Source of the DNA: Bacteriovoracaceae bacterium
GTDB lineage: Bacteria; Bdellovibrionota; Bacteriovoracia; Bacteriovoracales; Bacteriovoracaceae
Assembly: GCA_947446575.1 (NCBI GenBank)
Contig: CANFHC010000014.1
Coordinates: forward strand, 1-64,000
Length of the DNA stretch: 64,000 nucleotides
Direction of reading: 5' to 3'
A program made the translations under genes and the position numbers. The notes below the pieces were generated by a model. That model saw nothing but the letters and a program-made list of their open reading frames with translations. It searched no databases and was not told where the DNA came from. Positions 45,974 to 55,856 of the stretch are shown here, piece by piece (positions within the stretch are counted from its first letter, which is position 1; each line of letters opens with the position of its first letter).

Positions 45974-46654
45974 TTATTGATTTTTGTGGAACGTGAGCAT
46001 TTTTAAGGCAGTGTAATAACAGATCAAGAAATGAAACAGTAATGATTCTTGGCGCTCAATGTAATAAAGATCGTACTCTAATTTTTCGTGAGCTTTCGCA
46101 TCGTAAGGAAGACAAATTTGAGCGAGTCCAGTTATACCCGGTTTTACTAAATTTCTCTGATTATAATCTAAAATTTCTTTTTCAAAAACTTCTACGAATT
46201 CAGGTCTTTCAGGGCGAGGACCAACAAACGACATATCACCTGAGAGAACGTTGAATAATTGAGGAAGCTCATCTAAGTGACTTGCTCTTAAAAATTTTCC
46301 TAAGACAGTTACACGAGGATCGTTTTTAACAGAAAACATTGGACCAGATTTCGCTTCAGCGTCTTCTACCATTGATCTGAATTTATAAACTTTGAAGAGT
46401 TTGCCATTTTTTCCAACTCTTGTTTGAGAGTAAAAAACTTTTCCTCCAGTAGTCACTTTAATTGCTAATGCAATTATTGTCATAATCGATCCAAATAATA
46501 AAAGAAGCGTGATCGCCAAAAGCGTATCAAGAGCAGATAGTGATTTTTCACCAATCGTCACTTTCTTAAAAAGCTTGCTCTCCGTAAAAAAGAACGAAGA
46601 CATGTTAAATTGGGTAATTTTTAATCCATTTGAGCTAGCGGCTAAGTGATTCAT
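45974..46654 (-). CDS. Undecaprenyl-phosphate sugar phosphotransferase (WcaJ/PglC-type)
   Basis: 226 aa. One membrane helix (about 42-66) is followed by the bacterial sugar transferase core: VYKFRSMVEDAEAKSG, DELPQLFNVLSGDMSFVGPRPERPEF and KPGITGLAQ. It catalyses the first membrane step, transferring a sugar-1-phosphate from a UDP-sugar to undecaprenyl phosphate, and so starts the repeat unit for the Wzx/Wzy pathway encoded at 26.8-35.9 kb. It lacks the four extra N-terminal helices of WcaJ, so it is nearer PglC in size. AGGAAG precedes the ATG. It lies 151 nt downstream of galE. Confidence 0.92.
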   Translation of the reverse strand: MNHLAASSNGLKITQFNMSSFFFTESKLFKKVTIGEKSLSALDTLLAITLLLLFGSIMTIIALAIKVTTGGKVFYSQTRVGKNGKLFKVYKFRSMVEDAEAKSGPMFSVKNDPRVTVLGKFLRASHLDELPQLFNVLSGDMSFVGPRPERPEFVEVFEKEILDYNQRNLVKPGITGLAQICLPYDAKAHEKLEYDLYYIERQESLLFHFLICYYTALKMLTFHKNQ

Positions 46655-46805
46655 AAGAACTTCCTCAATTTAAAAAAGCCTAGTGCCTTTTATCGTGTAC
46701 CTTCAAAAACTTCAACTAGAATAATCAGTTGCTAAAATATATTAATGCTTATACAAAAACTCTTTACTTCATTGGAAAACTAACAAAATAATAATTAAAT
46801 ATTTA

Positions 46806-47780
46806 TTATGTTTTTAATTTTTTTTCCCATTCAATGGCCGATTTTACAATGTAAGAGAGGTCATCATAGCGAGGTGACCATCCGAGAACAGTCTTAATTT
46901 TCTGAGCCTTTGAAATTAAATTGATCGCGTCTCCGGCCCTTCTTGGAGAAATACTTACATTGAGCTTTTTCTCAGAAATACGTTCAACTTCATCTAGAAC
47001 TTGCTTCACAGAAAAACCATGGCCATAGCCACAATTTAAAATCTGCGATTTTTTTTCATTTGCTAAGTAGTTGAGAGCATCAAGATGCGCTTGGGCCAAA
47101 TCATCCACGTGAATATAATCACGAATACAAGTTCCATCAGGTGTTGGGTAATCATCTCCAAAAATGGACATTCCTTCTCTTTTACCCGCGACAACTTCTG
47201 CAGCTGTTTTTAATAAATGCGTGGCCCTAGGAGTTGACTGGCCAATGAGTCCTGTTCCACTAGCACCAGCTACGTTAAAATACCTAAGAGCTACATAAGA
47301 GAAGTCATGAGCGTTTGATACATCTTCTAGCATCCACTCTGTCATAAGTTTTGAGCGGCCGTAAGGATTAATGGGATTCGTTCGTGTCTCTTCTGAAGCA
47401 ATACCACTTTCAGGTAATCCATAAACAGCAGCGGTTGATGAAAATATAAATTTTTTCGTTCCATATTTAAGACATGTTTTTATAAGCTTAAAAGTATTTT
47501 CAGTATTATTTTGATAATACAAAGTAGGATTTGTGACACTTTCTGGAACAACAATACTTCCAGCAAAATTTAATACAGCATCGATCTTGTTAGTCGAAAA
47601 TATTTTATCGAGCAATTCTTGATCACCAAGATCGCCCACAATTAATTCTCCATGCAGGATATTTTCACGTCGACCAGTCGAGAGGTTATCGAGGATTATA
47701 ATATCAGTCGATACTTTTCCCAATAAGCTAATGACATGTGAGCCAATATAGCCAGCTCCGCCCGTTACTAAAATCTTCAT
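46806..47780 (-). CDS. galE: UDP-glucose 4-epimerase
   Basis: About 324 aa from the ATG at 47780, which has AAGGAAA upstream; a frame from 47795 is less likely. The NAD-binding ILVTGGAGYIGSH, the catalytic pair FSSTAAVYG and YGRSK, and RYFNVAGA are diagnostic of the short-chain epimerase GalE. It interconverts UDP-glucose and UDP-galactose (and sometimes the N-acetyl forms), feeding precursors to the polysaccharide glycosyltransferases and the initiating transferase just downstream. Confidence 0.93.
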   Translation of the reverse strand: MKILVTGGAGYIGSHVISLLGKVSTDIIILDNLSTGRRENILHGELIVGDLGDQELLDKIFSTNKIDAVLNFAGSIVVPESVTNPTLYYQNNTENTFKLIKTCLKYGTKKFIFSSTAAVYGLPESGIASEETRTNPINPYGRSKLMTEWMLEDVSNAHDFSYVALRYFNVAGASGTGLIGQSTPRATHLLKTAAEVVAGKREGMSIFGDDYPTPDGTCIRDYIHVDDLAQAHLDALNYLANEKKSQILNCGYGHGFSVKQVLDEVERISEKKLNVSISPRRAGDAINLISKAQKIKTVLGWSPRYDDLSYIVKSAIEWEKKLKT

Positions 47781-47888
47781 AAAGGTTTCCTTCATTTTTT
47801 TGTAATAGTAACTTTAAATTGTTCGGAATTTTTAAGAGTTGAAAAAATTACATGGTGATTTTTTGATTTTGAATAGCAAAATTTGCAA

Positions 47889-47909
47889 GGCAGTGCCTAT
47901 AACACTGCC
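47889..47909 (-). terminator. Stem-loop after the small basic-protein gene
   Basis: GGCAGTG (47889-47895) pairs with CACTGCC (47903-47909) around a 7-nt loop, 12 nt beyond the stop at 47922. There is no T-run, so termination strength is uncertain. Confidence 0.55.
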
Positions 47910-47921
47910 CTCTAAGACTTT

Positions 47922-48155
47922 TTAAGCAGGAAGAATACCACACTTAGACCCTTTGTCTTTATTAGGTCTAAAACGGCTATTTAACTCAGCGATGAGCCAG
48001 CTAGGAGTTATATGCTTATGAAGAAAAATAATCTTCCCATCACGCTCAGTCTCTTCATGAATCACTTTTAAATCTTCAATGACGGCGTCATCATGGTGAA
48101 GGGGCTCGTGCTTTTTTTTCATCTTCTTTTTTATATGTTTCATAATATTTTTCAT
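47922..48155 (-). CDS. Small His/Lys-rich protein of unknown function
   Basis: 77 aa from the ATG at 48155, which has AAGAGGT 8 nt upstream; a longer in-frame start at 48185 lacks this support. The N-terminal 25 residues are very basic with several histidines (KHIKKKMKKKHEPLHHDD). The rest contains WLIAELNSRFRPNKDKG and one cysteine near the end. It has no signal peptide or domain that I recognise. It is flanked by its own hairpin and appears monocistronic between uvrB and galE. Metal or nucleic-acid binding is possible but speculative. Confidence 0.6.
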   Translation of the reverse strand: MKNIMKHIKKKMKKKHEPLHHDDAVIEDLKVIHEETERDGKIIFLHKHITPSWLIAELNSRFRPNKDKGSKCGILPA

Positions 48156-48265
48156 TGTTGCACCTCTTAGTCTAAAAAAGAGCAATCCTCATGCCAAAAT
48201 TAAGTTATGAAAAATATTTGCAGGACTTATATGTGTGAGACTATTTGGGGCTAATTGGGATTACT

Positions 48266-50305
48266 CTATAGTAAAATTCTTAGGTCAGTTACTGATTTTA
48301 TTTCATCGCGGATTTTAGCAGCATCTTCAAAACGCAAGTCGCGTGATGCTTCTTTCATTATTTTTTTTAACTCTTCTATTCGTTTATCTAAGCTTTCTGC
48401 AGTTAAATGCTCGGTTGAAACTTTCTTCTTATCGCCTTTACCTTTTTTAGCTCCACGTAAAGTTTCAATGACACCTCCACTAACACTTTTTTTAATAGTG
48501 GTTGGAGTGATGCCGTTTAACTTGTTATGTTCTTCCTGAATTTTTCTCCTGCGTTCTGTTTCACTTATCGCGCGGGCCATACTCTTGGTTGTTTTATAAG
48601 CGTATAAAATTACTTTTCCTTCAGAGTTACGAGCGGCCCGTCCCATAGTTTGAATCAACGATCGTTCAGAACGCAAGAAGCCTTCTTTGTCGGCATCTAA
48701 AATTCCCACGAGAGAGACTTCAGGAATATCTAATCCCTCTCGCAAAAGGTTGATACCAACGAGTACATCAAATTCTCCAAGGCGCAGGTCGCGGATAATT
48801 TCCATGCGCTCAAGCGTATCAATATCAGAATGCAAGTACCGAACTCTGAGTCCACTAGAAGCAAAATATTTGGTGAGCTCTTCGGCGAGTTTTTTTGTTA
48901 GAGTTGTCACTAAAACGCGTGCACCTTTTTTAATGACATTACGGGCCTCTTTGAGCAGATCATCAACTTGAGTTTCAGCACTGCGAATTTCAATGACTGG
49001 ATCTAGTAAACCCGTTGGACGAATAATCTGTTCGACATACTCTCCATTAGTTTTTTCTAATTCATAATTTCCAGGAGTCGCAGAAACATACATCGTTAAA
49101 TCTTGGCGCTCCTCGAATTCTTCAAACTTCAGTGGACGGTTATCAAGCGCTGATGGAAGGCGGAATCCATAATTCACTAGATTTTCTTTTCTCGCTCTAT
49201 CTCCGCGGTACATGCCTCCGGCCTGAGAGACCGTGATGTGAGATTCATCGATGATCATTAAAAAATCGCGGTCAAAATAATCAATCAGTGTTGGTGGCGG
49301 GTCGCCAGGATTCGCTCCCGTTAAGTGCCTTGAGTAGTTTTCAATGCCTGAACAAAAACCTAATTCTTCCATCATCTCGATGTCATAAAGGGTTCGCTGT
49401 TCTATGCGTTGGCGCTCAAGAAGTTTATCTTCTTTGATAAATTCCCCAATGCGAGAGCGCAGCTCAATTTTGATAGCTTCAATTGCTGATTTCATGCGAT
49501 CTGCACTTACAACATAATGGGACTTGGGATAAATGGTTTCTTTTTTCAAACTCTCAATTATTTTTCCGCGCAAAGGATCGACAATGGAAATCGAATCCAC
49601 TTCATCGCCAAAAAATTCTACGCGTACAACATTGCTTTCTTCGTGAGCTGGAAAAACTTCAACGATATCTCCACGCACACGAAAACAACCGCGAGAAAAA
49701 TCAATATCATTACGCTCGTACTGAATGGCGACGAGAGTTTTTAGGAAATCATCGCGATCGAGAGTCTCACCGACTTCGATGCTGGCCTTCATAGAAGAGT
49801 ATTCTTCTTTAGACCCGATACCATAAATACATGAAACAGAAGCGACCACGATGACATCATCACGCTCTATAAGACTGCGAGTAGCGCTGTGGCGGAGTTT
49901 TTCAATTTCATCATTAACGGCAGAATCTTTTTCTATATAGGTATCAGTCCCGGCCACATAAGCCTCGGGTTGATAGTAATCATAGTAGGAAACAAAATAT
50001 TCGACGGCGTTATTGGGAAAAAACTCTTTGAATTCTGCGTACAACTGTGCCGCAAGAGTTTTATTATGGGCCATGACTAAAGTTTTTTTACCTAAAGACT
50101 GTATGACGTTAGCCATAGTAAAAGTTTTACCAGAGCCAGTTACCCCTAAGAGCGTTTGCTTTTTTTTCCCCTCGTTAAAACCCGCTATAAGTTCGGCGAT
50201 TGCGCGAGGCTGATCCCCCGCTGGAGGAAAGGGATTAACAAGATTAAAAACAGCATTTGCTGCCGTTTTTTTTTGTGGTTTTTTGGGCGATTTGTCTTTA
50301 TTCAT
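48266..50305 (-). CDS. uvrB: Excinuclease ABC subunit B
   Basis: 679 aa, the usual length. Walker [13 protein letters not shown], the damage-binding beta-hairpin region ([11 protein letters not shown]), helicase motifs [13 protein letters not shown] and MGRAARN, and a C-terminal UVR domain ([29 protein letters not shown] split across its helices) are all present. It recognises DNA lesions with UvrA and loads UvrC in nucleotide excision repair. A lysine-rich N-terminal extension of about 22 residues precedes the conserved [13 protein letters not shown]. It is divergent from lysA with 26 nt between starts. Confidence 0.98.
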   Translation of the reverse strand: MNKDKSPKKPQKKTAANAVFNLVNPFPPAGDQPRAIAELIAGFNEGKKKQTLLGVTGSGKTFTMANVIQSLGKKTLVMAHNKTLAAQLYAEFKEFFPNNAVEYFVSYYDYYQPEAYVAGTDTYIEKDSAVNDEIEKLRHSATRSLIERDDVIVVASVSCIYGIGSKEEYSSMKASIEVGETLDRDDFLKTLVAIQYERNDIDFSRGCFRVRGDIVEVFPAHEESNVVRVEFFGDEVDSISIVDPLRGKIIESLKKETIYPKSHYVVSADRMKSAIEAIKIELRSRIGEFIKEDKLLERQRIEQRTLYDIEMMEELGFCSGIENYSRHLTGANPGDPPPTLIDYFDRDFLMIIDESHITVSQAGGMYRGDRARKENLVNYGFRLPSALDNRPLKFEEFEERQDLTMYVSATPGNYELEKTNGEYVEQIIRPTGLLDPVIEIRSAETQVDDLLKEARNVIKKGARVLVTTLTKKLAEELTKYFASSGLRVRYLHSDIDTLERMEIIRDLRLGEFDVLVGINLLREGLDIPEVSLVGILDADKEGFLRSERSLIQTMGRAARNSEGKVILYAYKTTKSMARAISETERRRKIQEEHNKLNGITPTTIKKSVSGGVIETLRGAKKGKGDKKKVSTEHLTAESLDKRIEELKKIMKEASRDLRFEDAAKIRDEIKSVTDLRILL

Positions 50306-50331
50306 ATAATTTAAAAGTCTAGGATTACTCC

Positions 50332-51555
50332 ATGAAAAATATACTCCCGAGCCCGTTGCAATACAAAAAAAATAAACTTACCTTTGATGGCATAGCCTTA
50401 GACAAAATCGCCCAAAAGCACGCCACTCCCTTTTACTTATATAGCAAAAAGACCTTAGATTTTTATTATAAAAGCTTTTACAGCAACGCTCTAAAGCACG
50501 GCATCCCCGAGCCTCTAGTGTGTTATGCGGTTAAGGCCAATGGAAATTTAGAAATCTTAAAAAGATTAAAAACTCTTGGAAGTGGTGCAGACGTTGTGTC
50601 TGTTGGGGAGCTTAAAAAAGCCCTGAAAGCAGGAATAACTCCTGACAAGATAGTTTTTTCGGGAGTTGCTAAATCAGAAGCTGAAATACGTTATGCACTC
50701 AAGTGTGGAAAAACTGGAATTTACTCTTTTAACGTAGAATCGATCGAAGAGTTAGAATTGATCAATCAAATAGCTAAACAAGAAAAGAAAAAAGCACGCG
50801 TAGCTTTTAGACTTAATCCTCAAGTAAACGCTAAAACTCATAAACATATCTCTACTGGAAATAAAACGCATAAATTTGGATTATTAAAATCTGATATTTC
50901 CGAAGCGTTATCCGTTAAAGAATTTTGGACTCATACAAATCTAGTGGGACTCTCAATTCATATTGGCAGTCAGCTCACAGATATGAAAGCAACTGTTGCG
51001 GCCATAAAAGAGCTTTCTAATCTTGCTCTTACAATTGATCACCCTTTAGAATTTTTAGATGTTGGAGGTGGACTTGGAATCGATTATACCGATGAAGAAC
51101 GCACAAAGCTTGCGTCTATCGATTATTATATGAAAATTGTGAGTGATGCTCTTCAACAATTTTATTATTCAAAAGTTGATAATTGTCCGCGCATTGTTTT
51201 TGAACCAGGAAGAATTCTTGTGGGAAAAATGGGCGTCTTAGTTTCGCGTGTCGTACGTACGAAAACTTCAGATAATTGCCACTTTACAATTATCGATGCT
51301 GGAATGAATGATTTAATCAGACCTGCTCTTTATGAAGCTCATCACGAAGTATTGCCTGAAACAAAGTCTTCGAAAATGATTACAACTGATATCGTGGGTC
51401 CAATTTGTGAAACCAGTGATTGTTTTGGTTCAAAAAGAAAATTGCCTAGCATGAAAACTGGGGATCTTTTGGTTATTGATAATGCTGGAGCTTATGGACA
51501 TACAATGGCCTCTCGCTATAATGAGCGAGAAATTGCATCAGAAGTCCTCCTATGA
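50332..51555 (+). CDS. lysA: Diaminopimelate decarboxylase
   Basis: 407 aa, full length. The PLP lysine is Lys68 in CYAVKANGN. The fold-III decarboxylase motifs follow: the SIHIGSQ segment, [20 protein letters not shown] and CETSDCFG with the active-site cysteine. It converts meso-diaminopimelate to lysine, the last step of lysine biosynthesis. It overlaps the next gene by 4 nt (ATGA), indicating translational coupling. Confidence 0.96.
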   Translation: MKNILPSPLQYKKNKLTFDGIALDKIAQKHATPFYLYSKKTLDFYYKSFYSNALKHGIPEPLVCYAVKANGNLEILKRLKTLGSGADVVSVGELKKALKAGITPDKIVFSGVAKSEAEIRYALKCGKTGIYSFNVESIEELELINQIAKQEKKKARVAFRLNPQVNAKTHKHISTGNKTHKFGLLKSDISEALSVKEFWTHTNLVGLSIHIGSQLTDMKATVAAIKELSNLALTIDHPLEFLDVGGGLGIDYTDEERTKLASIDYYMKIVSDALQQFYYSKVDNCPRIVFEPGRILVGKMGVLVSRVVRTKTSDNCHFTIIDAGMNDLIRPALYEAHHEVLPETKSSKMITTDIVGPICETSDCFGSKRKLPSMKTGDLLVIDNAGAYGHTMASRYNEREIASEVLL

Positions 51556-52493
51556 TTTTCAATCGAGTTGTATTTTTATTAATTTTGATCTTTTGCCTAT
51601 CACCTTGGGGCTCAGGGGCCATCGCTTTAGCTTTGGGCCTTGGTTTAAGCTTAACAATTAAAAATCCTTTTATAACTTACACAAAAAAATACACTTCACA
51701 GCTTTTGCAATACTCCGTTGTCGGCTTGGGTGCTGGCATGAATTTAAAAGTTATCGCTGCCGTGGGGATCGCAGGTATTGGCTACACAGTCATGGGAATT
51801 AGTTTTGCTTTTCTCATAGGATTTTTGCTTACAAAATTTTTAAAAACAAATTTTTATGTCTCAACCCTAATTACTGCCGGGACGGCCATTTGTGGAGGAT
51901 CTGCAATCGCAGCAATCGCTCCCGTGATAAATGCGAGCGAAGAAGATATTTCGGTTTCACTCGCTGCTGTTTTTATATTAAATGCTGTTGCTCTTTTTAT
52001 TTTTCCTCCAATCGGACACTTTTTATCCATGACTCAACACCAGTTTGGACTTTGGTCGGCACTAGCGATTCATGATACGAGTTCAGTTGTAGGAGCGGGA
52101 TTGAGTTATGGAGCTGAAGCTCTCTCTGTGGCAACAACTATTAAGTTAGCTCGGGCGCTTTGGATTATTCCAGTATCTTTTTTTATTGCCATTTACATGA
52201 GTAAACAAATGACGCAAACAAGTTCAAAAAAAGCAAAGCGTCCGTGGTTTATTTTAGGGTTTCTTTTTATGGCGGCCCTTGTGACCTGGATTCCACAAGC
52301 TCAGAGTTCAGGCTTACTCATTTCAAGTATCGCTAAGAAATTTTTGGTCGTTACACTTTTTTTTATTGGTAGTGGACTCTCTATTAAGTCACTTAAAATA
52401 GTTGGCGCAAAACCTCTCGTTCTCGCTTTCAGTCTCTGGGTTATTGTAGCGAGCACAACTCTACTCGCTATTAAATTGAATCTCATTTATTAA
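51552..52493 (+). CDS. YeiH family (UPF0324) putative membrane transporter
   Basis: 313 aa with about 9-10 membrane helices. The segments VVGLGAGMNLKVIAAVG, GTAICGGSAIAAIAPV and IHDTSSVVGAGLSYG are conserved in the YeiH/UPF0324 family of predicted sulfate or organic-anion exporters. Substrate not established. It is translationally coupled to lysA, so an amino-acid-related substrate might be considered, but this is speculation. Its stop interlocks with the convergent nitroreductase stop in a shared TTAA. Confidence 0.85.
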   Translation: MIFNRVVFLLILIFCLSPWGSGAIALALGLGLSLTIKNPFITYTKKYTSQLLQYSVVGLGAGMNLKVIAAVGIAGIGYTVMGISFAFLIGFLLTKFLKTNFYVSTLITAGTAICGGSAIAAIAPVINASEEDISVSLAAVFILNAVALFIFPPIGHFLSMTQHQFGLWSALAIHDTSSVVGAGLSYGAEALSVATTIKLARALWIIPVSFFIAIYMSKQMTQTSSKKAKRPWFILGFLFMAALVTWIPQAQSSGLLISSIAKKFLVVTLFFIGSGLSIKSLKIVGAKPLVLAFSLWVIVASTTLLAIKLNLIY

Positions 52494-53284
52494 AGAGTTT
52501 TTAGAAATTGCTCACGGGGAAAACGAACTCGTGGACCATACAATCCTCCATCTGCTCTTTTGCCTGCTCCCACAATCATCACAACTTTGGCACTTCTTGA
52601 TAATCCCATCGCATCTTTGACTTTGCATGAATCATATCCTTCCATCGGACATGTATCATAGCCGTGAGAGCGAAAGGCCAGCATGAGATTTTCGCTGGCG
52701 AGCGCGCATGATTTAATCGACCAGAGCGCAAGTCCTATTGAGCTGATAGGTTCACGAGGAACAACTTTAAACATTCCAACGACTGTATTAAAAAGCCATT
52801 TAAATGGAGTGAGTGAATTTAAAAATCCCACTGTATAAACAAAGGGTGCGAGCTTTGAGTAATAAACTAGAGCTGACTTAGGGGTTTCAACTGGCATAGT
52901 TTTAAAATACTCCAGCATCTGTTTGCAGTGAGCGCGCCAATGAGTGGGTTGAGCAACACAAACAATAAGCTCAGCTGCCGTTGCGGCCGCAGGTTGAGAA
53001 AAACAAGCATGAACAATATCTTTTTTAATGGAGTCTGTTTTTATGCGATAAAATTCCCACGTTTGTAAATTAGACGAATTTGGGGCCAGAAGCGCCATCT
53101 CTAAACAATCATCCACAATTACATCTGGAATTTGTTCAGTTGTAAATTTTCGCACAGATCTTCGGGCCTTGACTAATTCGCGGAAGGCATCAGGATTGTA
53201 ATAATCAGCACCCTCTTTTTGGAATTGATCATTTCCAGTAAAACTTCCATTCATTTCTGTGAAGACATTTTTTTTATCTGACAT
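52490..53284 (-). CDS. Nitroreductase-family flavoprotein
   Basis: 264 aa. The conserved N-terminal KARRSVRKFTTEQIPDVIVDDCLEMALLAPNSSNLQTWEF is the FMN-binding signature of NfsB/FRP-type nitroreductases. The C-terminal KVVMIVGAGKRADGGLYGPRVRFP completes the fold. It likely reduces nitro or quinone compounds with NAD(P)H; the natural substrate is unknown. An insertion of about 40 residues in the middle (LEYFKTMPVETPK to PFKWLFN) is longer than usual. It follows cysS by 1 nt, so the two are co-transcribed. Confidence 0.9.
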   Translation of the reverse strand: MSDKKNVFTEMNGSFTGNDQFQKEGADYYNPDAFRELVKARRSVRKFTTEQIPDVIVDDCLEMALLAPNSSNLQTWEFYRIKTDSIKKDIVHACFSQPAAATAAELIVCVAQPTHWRAHCKQMLEYFKTMPVETPKSALVYYSKLAPFVYTVGFLNSLTPFKWLFNTVVGMFKVVPREPISSIGLALWSIKSCALASENLMLAFRSHGYDTCPMEGYDSCKVKDAMGLSRSAKVVMIVGAGKRADGGLYGPRVRFPREQFLKTL

Positions 53285-53285
53285 T

Positions 53286-54743
53286 TTATTTATAACTCCA
53301 AGTTACACTTCCATCTGGATTGTCTTTAACCACAACTCCTAATTCTGTAAGTCGATTTCTGATTTCATCAGAGCGTCCCCAGTTTTTAGTCGCGCGCGCT
53401 TGTGTTCTTTCAACTAATAATTTTTCAATCTCAGCTTCGTTATTTCCTGAAACACCAGTCAGGTTTTTTCTGGCAAGATTAATTTCTGCGAGAATCTTTT
53501 TTGGATTGTCGTGCACTAGACCTGTGGCAAGCTTCACAAGCTCCACGCAAGCGTTTACGGCCTTAATATAATCGCTAGAGACACCAAGCTTTTCTAGGCG
53601 ATTAAAATCTTTAATCACTCCAAAAAAAACTCCCAGCGCTCCGGGAACATTAAAGTCATTAGCAAGTTCATTTTTAATGGCCTCAATACTTTTATTTACT
53701 TTTTCAACTTCGTTAGCATCATTTACCGCTTGCGGTTTCACGGCTTCTAGACTCGCCGTGAATTCATGAATGCGTTCAACTTCTCCAATCCCTTTTGTGA
53801 TCGCTTCATCCGTCCAATCAAGTTTTGATCTATAGTGAACTGATAAAAGAATTTGGCGAAGTACGTGCCCAGAATAATTTTTTACGAAATCACGAATAGT
53901 CACTACGTTTCCAAGCGACTTACTCATTTTTTCCGAACCAAAATTTAAAAATTCATTATGGGCCCAGTTATGGCAAAACGGACAGCCGTTAGCGGCCTCT
54001 GATTGCGCGATTTCATTTTCATGATGAGGAAAAATTAAATCCACTCCACCGTGGTGAAGATCAATCGTTTTTCCTAAATGTTTTTTTGCCATTGCAGAAC
54101 ATTCAATATGCCATCCGGGGCGACCTTTCCCCCAAGGAGAATCCCAACTCCAACCTTCTTCAGGCTTAGCAGGTTTCCACAAAACGAAATCAGATGGATT
54201 TTTTTTATTAGCATCACTCTCCACTCGAATTCCGTGTTGAAGAGAATCGAGTTGAACTTTTGAGAGTTTTCCGTAATCTTTGAACATGGGAACATTATAG
54301 AGAACTTCAAAACTTTCATTTTCTTTTGGAACTGTATACCCGTAACCGTTTTTAATGAGGTCTTCAATCATCGAAATAATTTCAGGCATAGTCTCACTAA
54401 CTGTCGGCATTACACTCGCTGGCAACATTCCTAAATAATCATAGTCCACTAAACATTCACGGATAAATTCATCTGCATGCTCTTTTGGATGAATGCCACG
54501 AACGCGCGCAGCCTCTAGGATTTTATCGTCAACATCAGTAAAGTTTCGAACAAATTTTACGTTGTAGCCTAATGCCTTTAATGATCGATGAAAGAGATCG
54601 GCCACAACAGCAGCACGAGCGTTTCCCACGTGCAAAAAATTATAAGTGGTTGGTCCACAACTATAAAATTTTACTTCATTAGGCGAGATTGGTTTGAAAG
54701 TTTCTTTTTGTCTGGTGAGATTGTTAAAAAGTTTGATTTCCAT
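53286..54743 (-). CDS. cysS: Cysteinyl-tRNA synthetase
   Basis: About 485 aa from the ATG at 54743 (MEIKLFNN); an upstream in-frame TTG at 54755 is less likely. The HIGH-type motif HVGNARAAV follows the zinc-ligand cysteine in YSCGPTTYNF. Other zinc ligands lie in WHIECSAMA and FPHHENEIAQSE, and KMSKSLGN is the KMSKS loop. It attaches cysteine to tRNA(Cys). A stem-loop (54760-54792) lies between carD and this gene and may regulate it. Confidence 0.97.
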   Translation of the reverse strand: MEIKLFNNLTRQKETFKPISPNEVKFYSCGPTTYNFLHVGNARAAVVADLFHRSLKALGYNVKFVRNFTDVDDKILEAARVRGIHPKEHADEFIRECLVDYDYLGMLPASVMPTVSETMPEIISMIEDLIKNGYGYTVPKENESFEVLYNVPMFKDYGKLSKVQLDSLQHGIRVESDANKKNPSDFVLWKPAKPEEGWSWDSPWGKGRPGWHIECSAMAKKHLGKTIDLHHGGVDLIFPHHENEIAQSEAANGCPFCHNWAHNEFLNFGSEKMSKSLGNVVTIRDFVKNYSGHVLRQILLSVHYRSKLDWTDEAITKGIGEVERIHEFTASLEAVKPQAVNDANEVEKVNKSIEAIKNELANDFNVPGALGVFFGVIKDFNRLEKLGVSSDYIKAVNACVELVKLATGLVHDNPKKILAEINLARKNLTGVSGNNEAEIEKLLVERTQARATKNWGRSDEIRNRLTELGVVVKDNPDGSVTWSYK

Positions 54744-54759
54744 GAATATTCCCAAAGCG

Positions 54760-54792
54760 TGTTAGACCAAAACGATAGTTTCTAGTCTAACA
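54760..54792 (-). promoter_or_regulatory. Inverted repeat/hairpin between carD and cysS
   Basis: Perfect 8-bp arms TGTTAGAC (54760-54767) and GTCTAACA (54785-54792) enclose 17 nt that can form a small inner AAAC/GTTT stem. It begins 8 nt after the carD stop and ends 17 nt before the cysS ATG. There is no T-run, so it is more likely an attenuator, processing site or operator than a simple terminator. Confidence 0.5.
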
Positions 54793-54799
54793 TAATAAG

Positions 54800-55273
54800 C
54801 TATTGGAAATAAGAGTTAATTTTTTCGTTGATGGTATTTTTATCGATCTTGTTTGTTAAAGAAAACTCTTGCGCCAAAAGCTCACGGCACTGATCGAGCA
54901 TTTTCTTTTCACCAAAACTAAGCGCTTTTTTATCTTTTAAAAGAAATAACTGACGAAGAACTTCTGCGATTTCAACAACTGATCCCGTTTTAATTTTTGC
55001 TGAATACTCTCTATAGCGACGATTCCAAGTTGAGTTATCGACCTTAACGTCGTGGTCTGTAAGGAGCTTGTAGACGATTTCGACTTCTTCATCGCCCACT
55101 AGACCGCGAATACCTGTTTCGCTATCAGTTGGAACCATGACCGTCATACCATTTGCTAGAATTTTAATGATATAAAAAGTCTTGGTTTGTGCACCCATTT
55201 CTCTTTCTTCAATGTCACAAATCTGACCGACACCGTGGCCGGGACAAACTGCATAATCGCCGATTGAAAACAT
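54800..55273 (-). CDS. CarD/CdnL-family transcription regulator
   Basis: 157 aa. The N-terminal Tudor-like RNA-polymerase-interaction domain (FSIGDYAVCPGHGVGQICDIEERE) and the C-terminal helical DNA-contact domain (WNRRYREYSAKIKTGSVVEIAEVLRQL) are typical of CarD/CdnL. These proteins bind the RNA polymerase beta subunit and stabilise open promoter complexes, especially at rRNA promoters. A strong ribosome-binding site (GGAGGT) precedes the ATG. Confidence 0.95.
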   Translation of the reverse strand: MFSIGDYAVCPGHGVGQICDIEEREMGAQTKTFYIIKILANGMTVMVPTDSETGIRGLVGDEEVEIVYKLLTDHDVKVDNSTWNRRYREYSAKIKTGSVVEIAEVLRQLFLLKDKKALSFGEKKMLDQCRELLAQEFSLTNKIDKNTINEKINSYFQ

Positions 55274-55376
55274 TTAGACCTCCAAAAACTTTTACTACGG
55301 CTCACTATAACGCATTAGTTCGTGAGGCTCAATGAACCCTGTAATTTCTACATATCTAGCTTAAATTTAAAAGATT

Positions 55377-55793
55377 TTAGGGTAAGAGCTCGCCCATTCT
55401 ACCCGTTAAGGCCTCAATGGCAACAGAAGTCTTCATCCAAAAAAATTCAAAGACTAATCCATTATCCTGCCCAGTTGAATGCACAGTGTGTGCCCATGAA
55501 TCCGGCAGATCGTTTTTCTCTATAGAATAGTAGTGACGGTGGTTCGTTTCAGGGCGATCTTTCCTCTGATAATAGGTCTCTCCTAATTTTTTCGTGATAT
55601 CCGATGGTGTAAAAACAAGCCCCGACTCTTCATAAATTTCGCGTAAAAGTGCCTCAACTAAATCTTCGCCTGGGTCAACTGTCCCCCCGATGACTTGGGT
55701 TTCGGCTTCGGGAAAATCACGGTGACTGAAGACGAGAACTTCGGAGTTATTGTGGCGGAGGATGTATATGAGGACTTTGGTTTTGGTGATCAT
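55377..55793 (-). CDS. NUDIX hydrolase
   Basis: 138 aa. The Nudix box is intact: GGTVDPGEDLVEALLREIYEESGL matches GX5EX7REUXEEXGU (given here across its two halves). It hydrolyses a nucleoside diphosphate linked to another moiety; the opening KTKVLIYILRHNNSEVLVFSH is typical of MutT-like or dATP/dihydroneopterin-type members. Substrate not predictable. No strong ribosome-binding site. It lies just beyond the ndk terminator. Confidence 0.9.
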   Translation of the reverse strand: MITKTKVLIYILRHNNSEVLVFSHRDFPEAETQVIGGTVDPGEDLVEALLREIYEESGLVFTPSDITKKLGETYYQRKDRPETNHRHYYSIEKNDLPDSWAHTVHSTGQDNGLVFEFFWMKTSVAIEALTGRMGELLP

Positions 55794-55805
55794 AGTAAAA
55801 ATAAA

Positions 55806-55827
55806 AAGGCCCAGTGAACTGGGCCTT
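55806..55827 (-). terminator. Rho-independent terminator of the sucC-sucD-ndk unit
   Basis: AAGGCCCAG (55806-55814) pairs with CTGGGCCTT (55819-55827) around a 4-nt loop. On the minus strand it is followed by TTTATTTTT. It lies 29 nt after the ndk stop at 55857 and is a textbook intrinsic terminator. Confidence 0.92.
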
Positions 55828-55856
55828 CTTTTATAATTTGAAAAATAGTTTAAAAA

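Noticed and set aside
46655-46805. Sigma-28-like CACGATAA box upstream of the initiating sugar transferase
   Set aside because: The nearest -35-like sequence is at the wrong spacing (9 nt).
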